The notes beneath the pieces are model-generated. The model was given only the letters and a program-made list of their open reading frames with translations. It made no database searches and was not told the origin of the DNA. From NCBI RefSeq assembly GCF_019397265.1, contig NZ_CP068985.1:1426001-1490000 (forward strand): a DNA stretch of 64,000 bases, given 5' to 3'. The DNA comes from Nonomuraea coxensis DSM 45129. GTDB lineage: Bacteria; Actinomycetota; Actinomycetes; Streptosporangiales; Streptosporangiaceae. Both the position numbers and the translations under genes were made by a program. Of this stretch, positions 16,444-23,601 are shown in pieces (within the stretch, counting starts at the first letter, position 1; every line of letters begins with the position of its first letter).

Positions 16444-17132
16444 GCGTCGCGCTCTGGGTCGTCGTCCCCTACATCGCGCTGACGATCTTCGTCGTCGGGC
16501 ACGTCTGGCGCTGGCGCGTCGACCAGTTCGGCTGGACGACGCGCACCACGCAGGTGCTGGAGAGCCGGCTGCTGCGGCTCGGCTCGCCGCTGTTCCACCT
16601 CGGGGCGTTCGCCGCCATCGGCGGGCACGTGCTCGGCCTGCTCGTGCCGAAGGCGTGGACCGCGGCCGTCGGGATCGACGACCACCTCTACCACCTGGTG
16701 TCGGTGGTCGCCGGCACCGTGGCCGGGCTCATGGTGGTGGCGGGCCTGGCGCTGCTGCTGGCCCGCCGTCTCACCAGCCCGCGGGTGCGCCGCACGACCA
16801 CCCGCGCCGACAAGGTGCTGTTCGCCGTCCTCGCCGTGGTGATCGTGCTCGGCATGAGCGCGACCGTCGGCGCGAACCTGCTCGGCGGCGGCTACGACTA
16901 CCGCGCCACGATCGCCGTCTGGTTCCGCGGCGTCCTCACCCTCCGCCCCGACGCCTCCCTGATGGACGGCGTTCCGCTGGTCTTCCAGCTGCACGCCATG
17001 TCCGCCTGGCTGCTCGCCGCGATCTGGCCCTTCACCAGGCTGGTGCACGTCTGGTCCGCGCCGGTCGCGTACCTGTGGCGGCCGTACGTCGTCTACCGGC
17101 GGCGTCTGCCGCGAGCGAAAAGCATGACGTGA
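16440..17132 (+). CDS. narI: Nitrate reductase gamma subunit NarI
   Basis: A 230-residue membrane cytochrome b with five hydrophobic helices. It oxidises quinol and feeds NarH. Four His residues expected to hold the two b hemes are seen in SPLFHLGAF, IGGHVLGLL, FQLHAMSAW and TRLVHVW. GTG at 16440 overlaps the narJ stop (GTGA). It is the last nar gene; the next gene starts 96 bases on. Confidence 0.96.
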   Translation: MSVALWVVVPYIALTIFVVGHVWRWRVDQFGWTTRTTQVLESRLLRLGSPLFHLGAFAAIGGHVLGLLVPKAWTAAVGIDDHLYHLVSVVAGTVAGLMVVAGLALLLARRLTSPRVRRTTTRADKVLFAVLAVVIVLGMSATVGANLLGGGYDYRATIAVWFRGVLTLRPDASLMDGVPLVFQLHAMSAWLLAAIWPFTRLVHVWSAPVAYLWRPYVVYRRRLPRAKSMT

Positions 17133-17194
17133 CCTCCGATGTCCGGCGAATGCCCGGCCTGTGACCTGGGCCGTCGCGGGTCCTCCGCGCGAGA

Positions 17195-17213
17195 GTTGGT
17201 GTCACGCGCCAAC
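17195..17213. promoter_or_regulatory. Short inverted repeat before the peptide gene
   Basis: GTTGG and CCAAC separated by nine bases, directly upstream of the ribosome-binding site of the small peptide gene. It could be an operator for the peptide cluster, but five-base arms are weak evidence in GC-rich DNA. Confidence 0.25.
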
Positions 17214-17228
17214 GAGTGAAGGAGGATC

Positions 17229-17378
17229 ATGGAGACGGTCTCGCACCACGATTCCGCCGACGACGGACGTGCTCAGGTACTCGTCGACATCTCGGACATC
17301 ATCGTGTCGGAGGAGTCGGTCTCGGCCCTGCAGGGCCGGCAGCTCTGGATGCGGCCCGAACGGGACGTCGGCCACTGA
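17229..17378 (+). CDS. Probable RiPP precursor peptide, 49 residues
   Basis: A small ORF behind an excellent site (GAAGGAGG, then ATC, ATG). The peptide starts METVSHHDSADDGRAQ and continues with an acidic/hydrophobic stretch (VLVDISDIIVSEESVSALQG), resembling a leader. It ends RQLWMRPERDVGH, a basic and aromatic tail that could be the core, with Arg at 37, 42 and 45 as candidate targets for the arginase-like and oxygenase enzymes encoded downstream. It stands 82 bases before the first enzyme gene, with a hairpin between (17401-17432). Leader and core limits are inference. No Cys or Thr is present in the tail, so lanthipeptide- or thiopeptide-type chemistry is unlikely. Confidence 0.65.
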   Translation: METVSHHDSADDGRAQVLVDISDIIVSEESVSALQGRQLWMRPERDVGH

Positions 17379-17400
17379 ACCGTACGCCGTTGAGCCGCAG

Positions 17401-17432
17401 GGCGCGGGACCTCGGTGACGGGGTCCCGCGCC
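17401..17432 (+). terminator. Hairpin (attenuator) between peptide gene and enzyme operon
   Basis: A perfect 11-bp inverted repeat, GGCGCGGGACC and its complement, with a ten-base loop and no U-run. It sits 22 bases after the peptide stop and 28 bases before the first enzyme start. It could let most transcripts end after the peptide gene or protect the 3' end of a short peptide mRNA, giving excess substrate over enzymes, as in many RiPP operons. Confidence 0.6.
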
Positions 17433-17460
17433 CGCCGGCCGACTCCTGGAGGTCTGAGAC

Positions 17461-18621
17461 GTGCTGGACGAAGGCATGTGGCAGGAGCTCTGCCACCGGC
17501 ACGGGCCGCGGTTCGCCGAACGGGCGCACCTCACCGGCCTGATCCGCAGGCCGGACGCGCTCGCGGAGCTGATCCTCGACGCCGTACGCGCCGCCACCAC
17601 CCGGCTGGGCGACCACGACGACGACCTGCCCGCGATGAGGGCCTTCCGGGGCGCCTGCCTCGACTACGCCGCCTCGGAGCGGCTGATGTCGGGCGCGTTC
17701 CCCGGATCGGACCTCCATGCCTGGCTCGCGGAACGCGGCGGCGGGGACGGCATCTGCCTGGCGGTCAACGCCCTGGAGTCCTGGAGCGTGGAGCTCGCGG
17801 AGGTCCTCTACACCCGTTTCGTCGTCCCGCTCGAAACCGCGGGCGTGCCGCTGACGAGGGGCGTCGACTGGTACTGCTTCGCGGCCAGCGCCGGCACCAC
17901 CCCGTTCGGCGTGCACACCGACCCCGAACCTTCCTTCATCTTCAACCTCGGCCCGGCGGCGAAGACGGCGTGGACCTGGCCCGAGCCGGCCCTGCCCGCC
18001 CTCGCCCACGGGCGCCCGCGGACCCTGGACGCGCAGCCCCTGCTGCCGGCGGCCGACAGCGTCCGCCTCGCGCCCGGCGACTTCCTGCTGGTGCCCGCGG
18101 GGATGTATCACCTCTTCCGCAACGACGGCCCGTCGCTGCTCCTGGGCCTCACGGTGTATCCGGAGGATCCTGAGCGGACCGCGACGGACGCGCTGACGTA
18201 CGAGACCCGCCGCCGGACCCCCGGAACGGTCGCGGACGCGATCGGCGCCTTCCGCGACGCACTCAAGGACGACGGCGTCGAACGGGCCGTGACCAGGGGA
18301 GCGATGCTGCGCCGGTCGTGCGGGCACGGCTCACCGCCGAGGTTCCCCACCAGAACACCTGATCAAGGTCCACCCTACACAGTCACCCGCCTACCGATCG
18401 TCGTCGCAGGCCGGAGCGTCTTCGCCCTGGGGAGAGAGCTCTCCGTCGAGCTGGGCGGCCTGGCCGAGCTGCTGAAGCCCGGCGCCCTCGTCGGCGCCGA
18501 CGAGCTTCGCGACGCGGCCGCCACCCCAGAACGTGCGGCCGTCGTGCGTGCGCTGATCCGCGTGGGCGTCCTGAGGAGCGTTGGGACACATCATGACACT
18601 GTCCTGGGACACCATTGTTGA
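17461..18621 (+). CDS. JmjC/cupin-like Fe(II) oxygenase A of the peptide cluster
   Basis: A 386-residue protein. A double-stranded beta-helix iron site is visible: H152-x-D154 (FGVHTDPEPSFIFNLGP) and a distal H217 in RLAPGDFLLVPAGMYHLFRN. This is the JmjC/cupin-like pattern of peptide or protein hydroxylases. Residues of about 310-375 (LPIVVAGRSVFALG...LIRVGVL) form a small separate module similar in outline to modules in the next two proteins. The GTG start at 17461 has GGAGG ten bases upstream. The reading frame ends inside the next gene (overlap 29 bases), so translation is coupled. The likely substrate is the peptide encoded at 17229; hydroxylation of a side chain is inferred. Confidence 0.72.
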   Translation: MLDEGMWQELCHRHGPRFAERAHLTGLIRRPDALAELILDAVRAATTRLGDHDDDLPAMRAFRGACLDYAASERLMSGAFPGSDLHAWLAERGGGDGICLAVNALESWSVELAEVLYTRFVVPLETAGVPLTRGVDWYCFAASAGTTPFGVHTDPEPSFIFNLGPAAKTAWTWPEPALPALAHGRPRTLDAQPLLPAADSVRLAPGDFLLVPAGMYHLFRNDGPSLLLGLTVYPEDPERTATDALTYETRRRTPGTVADAIGAFRDALKDDGVERAVTRGAMLRRSCGHGSPPRFPTRTPDQGPPYTVTRLPIVVAGRSVFALGRELSVELGGLAELLKPGALVGADELRDAAATPERAAVVRALIRVGVLRSVGTHHDTVLGHHC

Positions 18622-19693
18622 CGCGCTCGGCGGAGAATCCGTCTGGCGCAAGTCGTTCGGCCGCGAGTTCCTGACCGGTCACGTCTCGCGGGGATCGTGG
18701 CGGGCGTCGCTCGGCTGGGGCGTCATCGACCACATCATGAAGACGACCACGATCGAGCCGATGATGATCCGGCTGTCCGCCGACCCGGTCGCCTATCCCG
18801 GCACCTACATCAGCACCCGCATCGACGGCGGCGACATCGTCCACCGCAACTGGCGCTACGGCGCCATGGTCGAATACCTCCGCTCCGGCGCGACGCTCGT
18901 CGCCAACAGGGCCGACCGGCTGCACGTGGGGCCCGCCCGGCTCCGGGAGGAGTTCGAGTACTTCGCCGACGACCCGGCCTGGGTCAACTGCTACGCCTGC
19001 TGGACCATGCGATCGGCGTTCGGGCGGCACGCGGACGGCCACGCCACCGTGATCTTCCAGGCCGAGGGCAGCAAGCGCTGGCGGATCTGGGAGGGCTCCG
19101 GACCGGACGCGAGGCTGGTCGAGGAGGCGGACATGCGGGCCGGCGACGTGTGGCACGTCCCGCGGGGATGGGACCACGAGGCCACGGGCACGGGACCGAG
19201 CCTGCACTGGACCTTCGGCGTGCACGTGTCCACCCCTGAAGACCTCACGAGGACCGCGCTCGACGCCTGGAGCAACCGGACCGGCGCGGGCGACGCGACG
19301 CGCGACGACGGCGGCGTGCTCGACTCCCTCATGACCGCGCTCGCCACCGACGTGCACCGGGCCCGGGAGGTGCGCTCCGCGCAGTCGCTCGAAAGGCGCG
19401 AGGGCCTGTCGCTTCCCTGGTCCGTGGAGAGCGTCCCGTACACGGGCACCCTCCTCAGGTGGGCGGCCCGGTTCCCTCCGCTGGTCGAGTACCGGGACGG
19501 GCGGGTGTCGATCGAGAGCCTCGGCGTCCGGCTCGCCGTCGACGGCCGGCTCGCGCCCTGGGTGAAGGAGTGGTCGGCGGGCCGCGCGACGCGGCGCGAC
19601 GACACGGCGGGCCTCGCGCTGACCGACGCCGAGCTCGACGCGGCCCTCGACACGCTGGTCCGGGCCGGGCTCCTCCTGGTCGAGCAGGCATGA
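18593..19693 (+). CDS. JmjC-domain Fe(II)/2-oxoglutarate oxygenase B of the peptide cluster
   Basis: A 366-residue product from the ATG at 18593; a TTG at 18581 is an alternative start. The JmjC/cupin_4 core is clear: H146-x-D148 (FGRHADGHATVIFQ), K161 in EGSKRWRIW as probable 2-oxoglutarate contact, and distal H195 in GDVWHVPRGWDHEATG. Such enzymes hydroxylate Arg, His or other side chains in proteins. Residues of about 290-366 form a winged-helix-like tail (RVSIESLGVRLAVDG...LDTLVRAGLL). JmjC ribosomal oxygenases also end in a winged helix, so the tail may be a family trait rather than a leader-binding element. Its stop overlaps the next start. Confidence 0.8.
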   Translation: MTLSWDTIVDALGGESVWRKSFGREFLTGHVSRGSWRASLGWGVIDHIMKTTTIEPMMIRLSADPVAYPGTYISTRIDGGDIVHRNWRYGAMVEYLRSGATLVANRADRLHVGPARLREEFEYFADDPAWVNCYACWTMRSAFGRHADGHATVIFQAEGSKRWRIWEGSGPDARLVEEADMRAGDVWHVPRGWDHEATGTGPSLHWTFGVHVSTPEDLTRTALDAWSNRTGAGDATRDDGGVLDSLMTALATDVHRAREVRSAQSLERREGLSLPWSVESVPYTGTLLRWAARFPPLVEYRDGRVSIESLGVRLAVDGRLAPWVKEWSAGRATRRDDTAGLALTDAELDAALDTLVRAGLLLVEQA

Positions 19694-20856
19694 CGGGGGA
19701 GAACCCGGCAGGGGCGCCGTGGGTGCTCAACCCGGCGTTCCTGGTCCAGGGCGGCGAGTTGGTCAACCCGGCGGAGGGCGTACGGCTCGCCCTGACGCCG
19801 CCCCTGCGGGAGCTGTGGGAGGGCCGCGACGGCGTGCGGATCACGGAGGAGGCGGAGGACGTCCTCCGCAGGGTCCGGCTGATCGTGCCGCCGGCCGCGT
19901 CGTCGGCGGCGACCGGCGGGCTCGCCCGCCCCGCCGCGACCCCGTTGTCCCTGCCCGCGGGCGCCAGGGCCGGCGCGGCCGTCTGGGGACTGATCGGAGC
20001 GCCGCTCGACCTGGGAGGTCCCCCCGGCCCCCGGCCCAAGGACGCGGTCCCCGTGGTCCGCGACGCGCTCTCGCGCCGGTTCCGGCTGCTGGCCGAGCCT
20101 GCGGCGTATGCGTGGACGCTCCGGGCCGGACCGGGGGAGGGCTTGGCCGGTGTCGTCGATCACGGCGATCTCCTGGTCGATCCGCGTACCGACACCGGAG
20201 TGACGGCCCACGAGCGGCTGCGGGCCCTCGTCCGCGCCGTCCTGGCGCAGGGGCACCGGCCCCTCGTGATCGGCGGCGACCACGCGGTCAGCTATCCGGC
20301 CGTCGGCGCGGTCGCCGACGCCCACCCGGAGCTGCGCGTCGTCCACTTCGACGCGCACGCCGACCGCCGCCCGATCGGGGAGTCGGCCACGGCGGACTGC
20401 GGGAACTTCGTGAGCTGGCTGCTCGCCGAGCATCCCCGTCTGGAATGGCTCACCATTGGGGTCCGCGGCGTCGACACCCGGCTCGACCTGGCCGCGAGCC
20501 CGAGGGAGGAGCGCGTCTCCTACCTGACGGCCGACGAGACCCGCGCCCCGCAAGCGGCCGGGACGATCGCGCGCTTCTGCGCCGGCCGGCCCGTCTACCT
20601 GACGGTGGACATCGACGTGCTGGACCCGGTGTACGCGCCGGACGTGGTCTACCCCTCCTCCGGAGGGCTCGACCCGGAGACCCTGGCGGCCCTGGTACGG
20701 AACGTCATCGGGGCGGGCCGGCTGGTCGCGGGGGACCTGGTGGAGGCGTGCCCCTCACCGGCCGGTCGGCACACGACCGCCATGCGGCTGGCCGATCTCG
20801 TGGAGGCCGTGCACCTGGCGGAGGCCGCGCTGTCGCTGGAGCGGGCGCATGTCTGA
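19690..20856 (+). CDS. Arginase-family (ureohydrolase) enzyme with N-terminal extension
   Basis: A 388-residue protein. Residues from about 95 to 385 are a ureohydrolase fold with all six manganese ligands: H198 (IGGDHAVS), D221, H223 and D225 (FDAHAD), D307 and D309 (DIDVLDP). Canonical members release urea from arginine, agmatine or related guanidino compounds. Residues of about 10-70 (WVLNPAFLVQGGELVNPAEG...ITEEAEDVLRRVRLIV) are an extra module absent from free-standing arginases. They look like a small strand-strand-helix domain of PqqD/winged-helix type. With an Arg-containing peptide gene upstream, conversion of peptide Arg to ornithine is the leading guess. ATG at 19690 overlaps the previous stop; the last codons overlap the exporter gene. 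Confidence 0.78.
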   Translation: MTGENPAGAPWVLNPAFLVQGGELVNPAEGVRLALTPPLRELWEGRDGVRITEEAEDVLRRVRLIVPPAASSAATGGLARPAATPLSLPAGARAGAAVWGLIGAPLDLGGPPGPRPKDAVPVVRDALSRRFRLLAEPAAYAWTLRAGPGEGLAGVVDHGDLLVDPRTDTGVTAHERLRALVRAVLAQGHRPLVIGGDHAVSYPAVGAVADAHPELRVVHFDAHADRRPIGESATADCGNFVSWLLAEHPRLEWLTIGVRGVDTRLDLAASPREERVSYLTADETRAPQAAGTIARFCAGRPVYLTVDIDVLDPVYAPDVVYPSSGGLDPETLAALVRNVIGAGRLVAGDLVEACPSPAGRHTTAMRLADLVEAVHLAEAALSLERAHV

Positions 20857-22120
20857 CCTCCCCGAGGCGCCCGGTTCGCCTCTGTCGTCGGCTCCGTACC
20901 GGGTCTACCTGGCGGGGCAGGCGGTCTCCCGGCTGGGGGACGGCGTCGTCTCGGTCACGTTCGCGTTCGCCGCCCTCGCCGTCGCGCCCGACGGCCGGGG
21001 GATCCCGATGGTGCTCCTCGCCCTGTGGATCTCGCGGTTCGTCCTCGTCGCCCACGGGGGCAGCCTCCCCGACCGGATCGGGCGGCTGCCCGTCATGATC
21101 GGGGCGGACGCCGTCCGCCTCGCCGCCCAGGTGTTCCCCGCCGTCTCCTTCGCGCTCGGGCACGCGGAGCTGTGGCACCTCGTGGCCTCCGCGGCGGTCT
21201 ACGGCGCGGCGGCGGCGTTCTTCACGCCGGGCGCGGTCGGGCTGCTGCCCGACCTGGTGCACCCCGCCCAGTTGCAGAAGGCCAACTCCTGGCTCGACGT
21301 CGCCGGGGACACCGGCAGGCTGGCCGGGCCCGCGCTCGCGTCGCTGCTGGTGGTGGCCGGAGGCGTGCCGCTGGCGCTCTTCTTCGACGCCGCCACCTTC
21401 GTCGTCTCCCTGATCTCACTCGCCTGGCTGAGGCGGCTGCTCCCCGCCGGTGGCGACGCGCGGCCCGCCGAGGACCCCGCCGGCGACGACCCGGAGGAAC
21501 CCGTGCGCTTCCTCGACGCGGTGCGGATCATGCCGCGCCTGCCGCTGGTCCTGGGCGCCGTCCTCGTCTGGCTTCCGGTCCAGATCGGGCTGGCCTCGGT
21601 GAGCGTGCTCGGCCCGGTCATCGCGCAGGACAGGCTCGGCGGCATCGAGCAGTGGGGCGTCATCGTGACGTTCCTGGCCGCGGGCGGGCTGGTGGGGGCG
21701 CTGGTGAGCGGGCACGTACGCGGCGAGCGGCGCGGCCTGCTCACCATCGCCCTGCTGGTCATCTCGATGCCGGCGCAGCTGCTCGCCCTCGCCTACGGCC
21801 CGTCCGTGCCGGTCGTCGCGGGCGCGCTGTTCCTGGCGGGCCTCGCGGCAGGGGTCGCCGGCGTCGTCTTCGACACCCTCGTGCAGCTCACCGTTCCGAA
21901 GGCGATGCTCTCGCGGGTCGGATCGTTCGAGACGACCATGACCACCGCCATGGTCCCGCTGGGCTTCGTGATCGCGCTGCCGCTCGCGACCCTCGTGGGC
22001 CGCACGGCGTACCTGGCCGGGCTGGCCGTCGTCGTCGTCGCGACGGCGGGCGCGGTGCTGGCTTGGGCGGTCCCGCGTACGGGGCTGCGCGACCCGTACC
22101 TCGAAAGGGGACGATCTTGA
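20849..22120 (+). CDS. MFS exporter of the peptide cluster
   Basis: A 423-residue MFS protein with about 12 helices. It resembles the enterobactin-exporter/drug-efflux type (YRVYLAGQAVSRLGDGVVSVTFAFAAL, GGSLPDRIGRLPVMIGADAVRL, GRLAGPALASLL, GSFETTMTTAMVPLGF). It overlaps the arginase-like gene by eight bases and the next start by TTGA, so it belongs to the same operon. Export of the finished product and/or self-protection is likely. No peptidase is encoded nearby, so leader removal must use another enzyme. Confidence 0.8.
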   Translation: MSDLPEAPGSPLSSAPYRVYLAGQAVSRLGDGVVSVTFAFAALAVAPDGRGIPMVLLALWISRFVLVAHGGSLPDRIGRLPVMIGADAVRLAAQVFPAVSFALGHAELWHLVASAAVYGAAAAFFTPGAVGLLPDLVHPAQLQKANSWLDVAGDTGRLAGPALASLLVVAGGVPLALFFDAATFVVSLISLAWLRRLLPAGGDARPAEDPAGDDPEEPVRFLDAVRIMPRLPLVLGAVLVWLPVQIGLASVSVLGPVIAQDRLGGIEQWGVIVTFLAAGGLVGALVSGHVRGERRGLLTIALLVISMPAQLLALAYGPSVPVVAGALFLAGLAAGVAGVVFDTLVQLTVPKAMLSRVGSFETTMTTAMVPLGFVIALPLATLVGRTAYLAGLAVVVVATAGAVLAWAVPRTGLRDPYLERGRS

Positions 22121-22716
22121 TCACCGTACAGGGGCGACGATTCGTGATGATCGACGATGCCCTCACCGAGGACGCCTTCGCCGCCTGGACCGCCGAGGAG
22201 CGGTCCGTAAGGCATCGGCCCTCCTTCAGCTCCATCGACCCGGTCTTCGACGGGGTGGCCTTCCACGCCGACGCGTCGTTCGCCTCGGTGGACGTCGGCG
22301 ACGACCACGTCCAGGAGGTGAGGTCGGCCGTCAGGAAGGGCCTGGAGGCCCTGGACGTACGGGTCTCGGACAGCGACCGTTTCCGGTTCTGGAGATACGG
22401 CCGGGGTTCCGGGCTGGGCTGGCACGACGACGGGCGCGGGCGCGGCGCGGCCTACACGCTCTACCTGTCGGGCGAGTGGCGGGCGACGTGGGGCGGCGAG
22501 CTCGAACTCTTCGACTGCCCCGTGGACGAGGTGCCCTGCGTCGACGTCGACGTCCCCAAGGACCTCATGAACGCTCCCGTGCCGGCCACGTCCATAGCGC
22601 CGCGGCCGAACCGGCTCGTGGTGATGGTGGCCGGGACGTTCCACCGGGTGCGGAAGGTGGAGGCGAGCGCGGGCGACAACCTCCGGCGGTCCATCACCGG
22701 CTTCCTGGCCCCGTAG
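22117..22716 (+). CDS. 2OG-Fe(II) oxygenase, prolyl-4-hydroxylase type
   Basis: A 199-residue enzyme of the 2-oxoglutarate/Fe(II) class. The iron site is H103-x-D105 (GWHDDGRGRGAAYTLYLSG) with distal H176 (PNRLVVMVAGTFHRVRKV). R190/R191 (RRSITGFL) are candidates to bind 2-oxoglutarate. The domain order is the P4H-like one. TTG at 22117 is chosen because AAAGGGG precedes it and TTGA overlaps the exporter stop; ATG at 22147 is possible. It is the third oxygenase of the cluster and its last gene. Its stop lies one base from the end of the convergent radical SAM gene. Confidence 0.78.
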   Translation: MITVQGRRFVMIDDALTEDAFAAWTAEERSVRHRPSFSSIDPVFDGVAFHADASFASVDVGDDHVQEVRSAVRKGLEALDVRVSDSDRFRFWRYGRGSGLGWHDDGRGRGAAYTLYLSGEWRATWGGELELFDCPVDEVPCVDVDVPKDLMNAPVPATSIAPRPNRLVVMVAGTFHRVRKVEASAGDNLRRSITGFLAP

Positions 22717-22717
22717 C

Positions 22718-23587
22718 TCAGCCGAGATCGACGATCGCCTCGGTCGCGTGACGCCGCTGCCAGATCGTCTCCAGCGCGTCCCGCGCCGGCGTGGTCACCT
22801 CGGGGGCGACCCGGAGCAGGTCGTCGGTCACCCGCCCCATGACGAAATCCGGATCCACGGTGCTCGTCGGAAGAATGAGCCGCCCCGAGTCGTCGAGCAC
22901 GACGAACCAGTCGCGCTGCGCGTAGTCGTGTACTTTCATCCCTCCCGGCAGTCGCTCGCTCTGGAGGGACAACACCTCGCGCAGGCTCCTTATCGTCTGC
23001 CGCGTGTCCCGCAGGGCGAACCTGCGGTCGACATGCCTGCGCCGGTTATGAATGTAGGTCTGGAACAACACGTCGTTGAATCCGCCCGCGGCCATGTCCG
23101 CCATGAAGGCCTGGACCTGAGGCACGGATTCCGCGGACAGCATGTAGTTGGCGCCCACCGTGACCCCGTGGACCGTGATCAGTTTTTCGGCCAGCGAGAG
23201 CTGCTGGTCGTAGTTCCCTTTTCCCATCAGGCGGTCATGGAGGGGACGTGACCCGTAGAACGAGAGTTTCACGTACTCGAAGGAGCGGATCCATCCGGGA
23301 ATGCCGGCGGACAGCCGGTCCCCGTTCGTCGTGACGAGCTGGAGCATTCCCAGCCCGCGGACATGCTCGACGAGAGCGGGGAACAACGGATACACGAAAG
23401 GCTCGCCACCGGAGTAGGAGATCTTCTCCACCCGCAGCTCAAGCAGCCGGTTCGCGATCGCGAACGGGTCGTGCTCCGGATGTCCGACGCGCGGGCCGCT
23501 GGTGGACAGACAGAACGGGCACGCCCGGTTGCAATGGCGGGACAGGCGCCAGCAGACAATGCGATGGGTGCTGAAATGGCGTGCCAT
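22718..23587 (-). CDS. Radical SAM enzyme without SPASM domain
   Basis: A 289-residue protein. C19-x3-C23-x2-C26 (RHCNRACPFC) binds the [4Fe-4S] cluster, followed by SYSGGEPF for SAM contact and LVTTNGDRL and VKLSFYGSRPLHDRLMG in the later strands. There is no Cys-rich C-terminal extension, so no auxiliary cluster is likely. The substrate is unknown. It is the last gene of a minus-strand cassette with a nucleotidyltransferase and a deaminase, which points to a nucleotide or nucleoside substrate; the nearby peptide cluster makes a peptide substrate possible too. The start is set at the ATG at 23587, 15 bases after the upstream stop; a TTG at 23638 is an alternative. Confidence 0.75.
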   Translation of the reverse strand: MARHFSTHRIVCWRLSRHCNRACPFCLSTSGPRVGHPEHDPFAIANRLLELRVEKISYSGGEPFVYPLFPALVEHVRGLGMLQLVTTNGDRLSAGIPGWIRSFEYVKLSFYGSRPLHDRLMGKGNYDQQLSLAEKLITVHGVTVGANYMLSAESVPQVQAFMADMAAGGFNDVLFQTYIHNRRRHVDRRFALRDTRQTIRSLREVLSLQSERLPGGMKVHDYAQRDWFVVLDDSGRLILPTSTVDPDFVMGRVTDDLLRVAPEVTTPARDALETIWQRRHATEAIVDLG

Positions 23588-23601
23588 GATCCATCGTGAT
23601 C

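Noticed and set aside
22718..23587. Radical SAM enzyme as a prokaryotic viperin
   Set aside because: CxxxCxxC and SGGEPF are shared by many radical SAM families. The distinguishing viperin segments are not clearly present, and no nucleotide kinase adjoins. It is left as unknown substrate.
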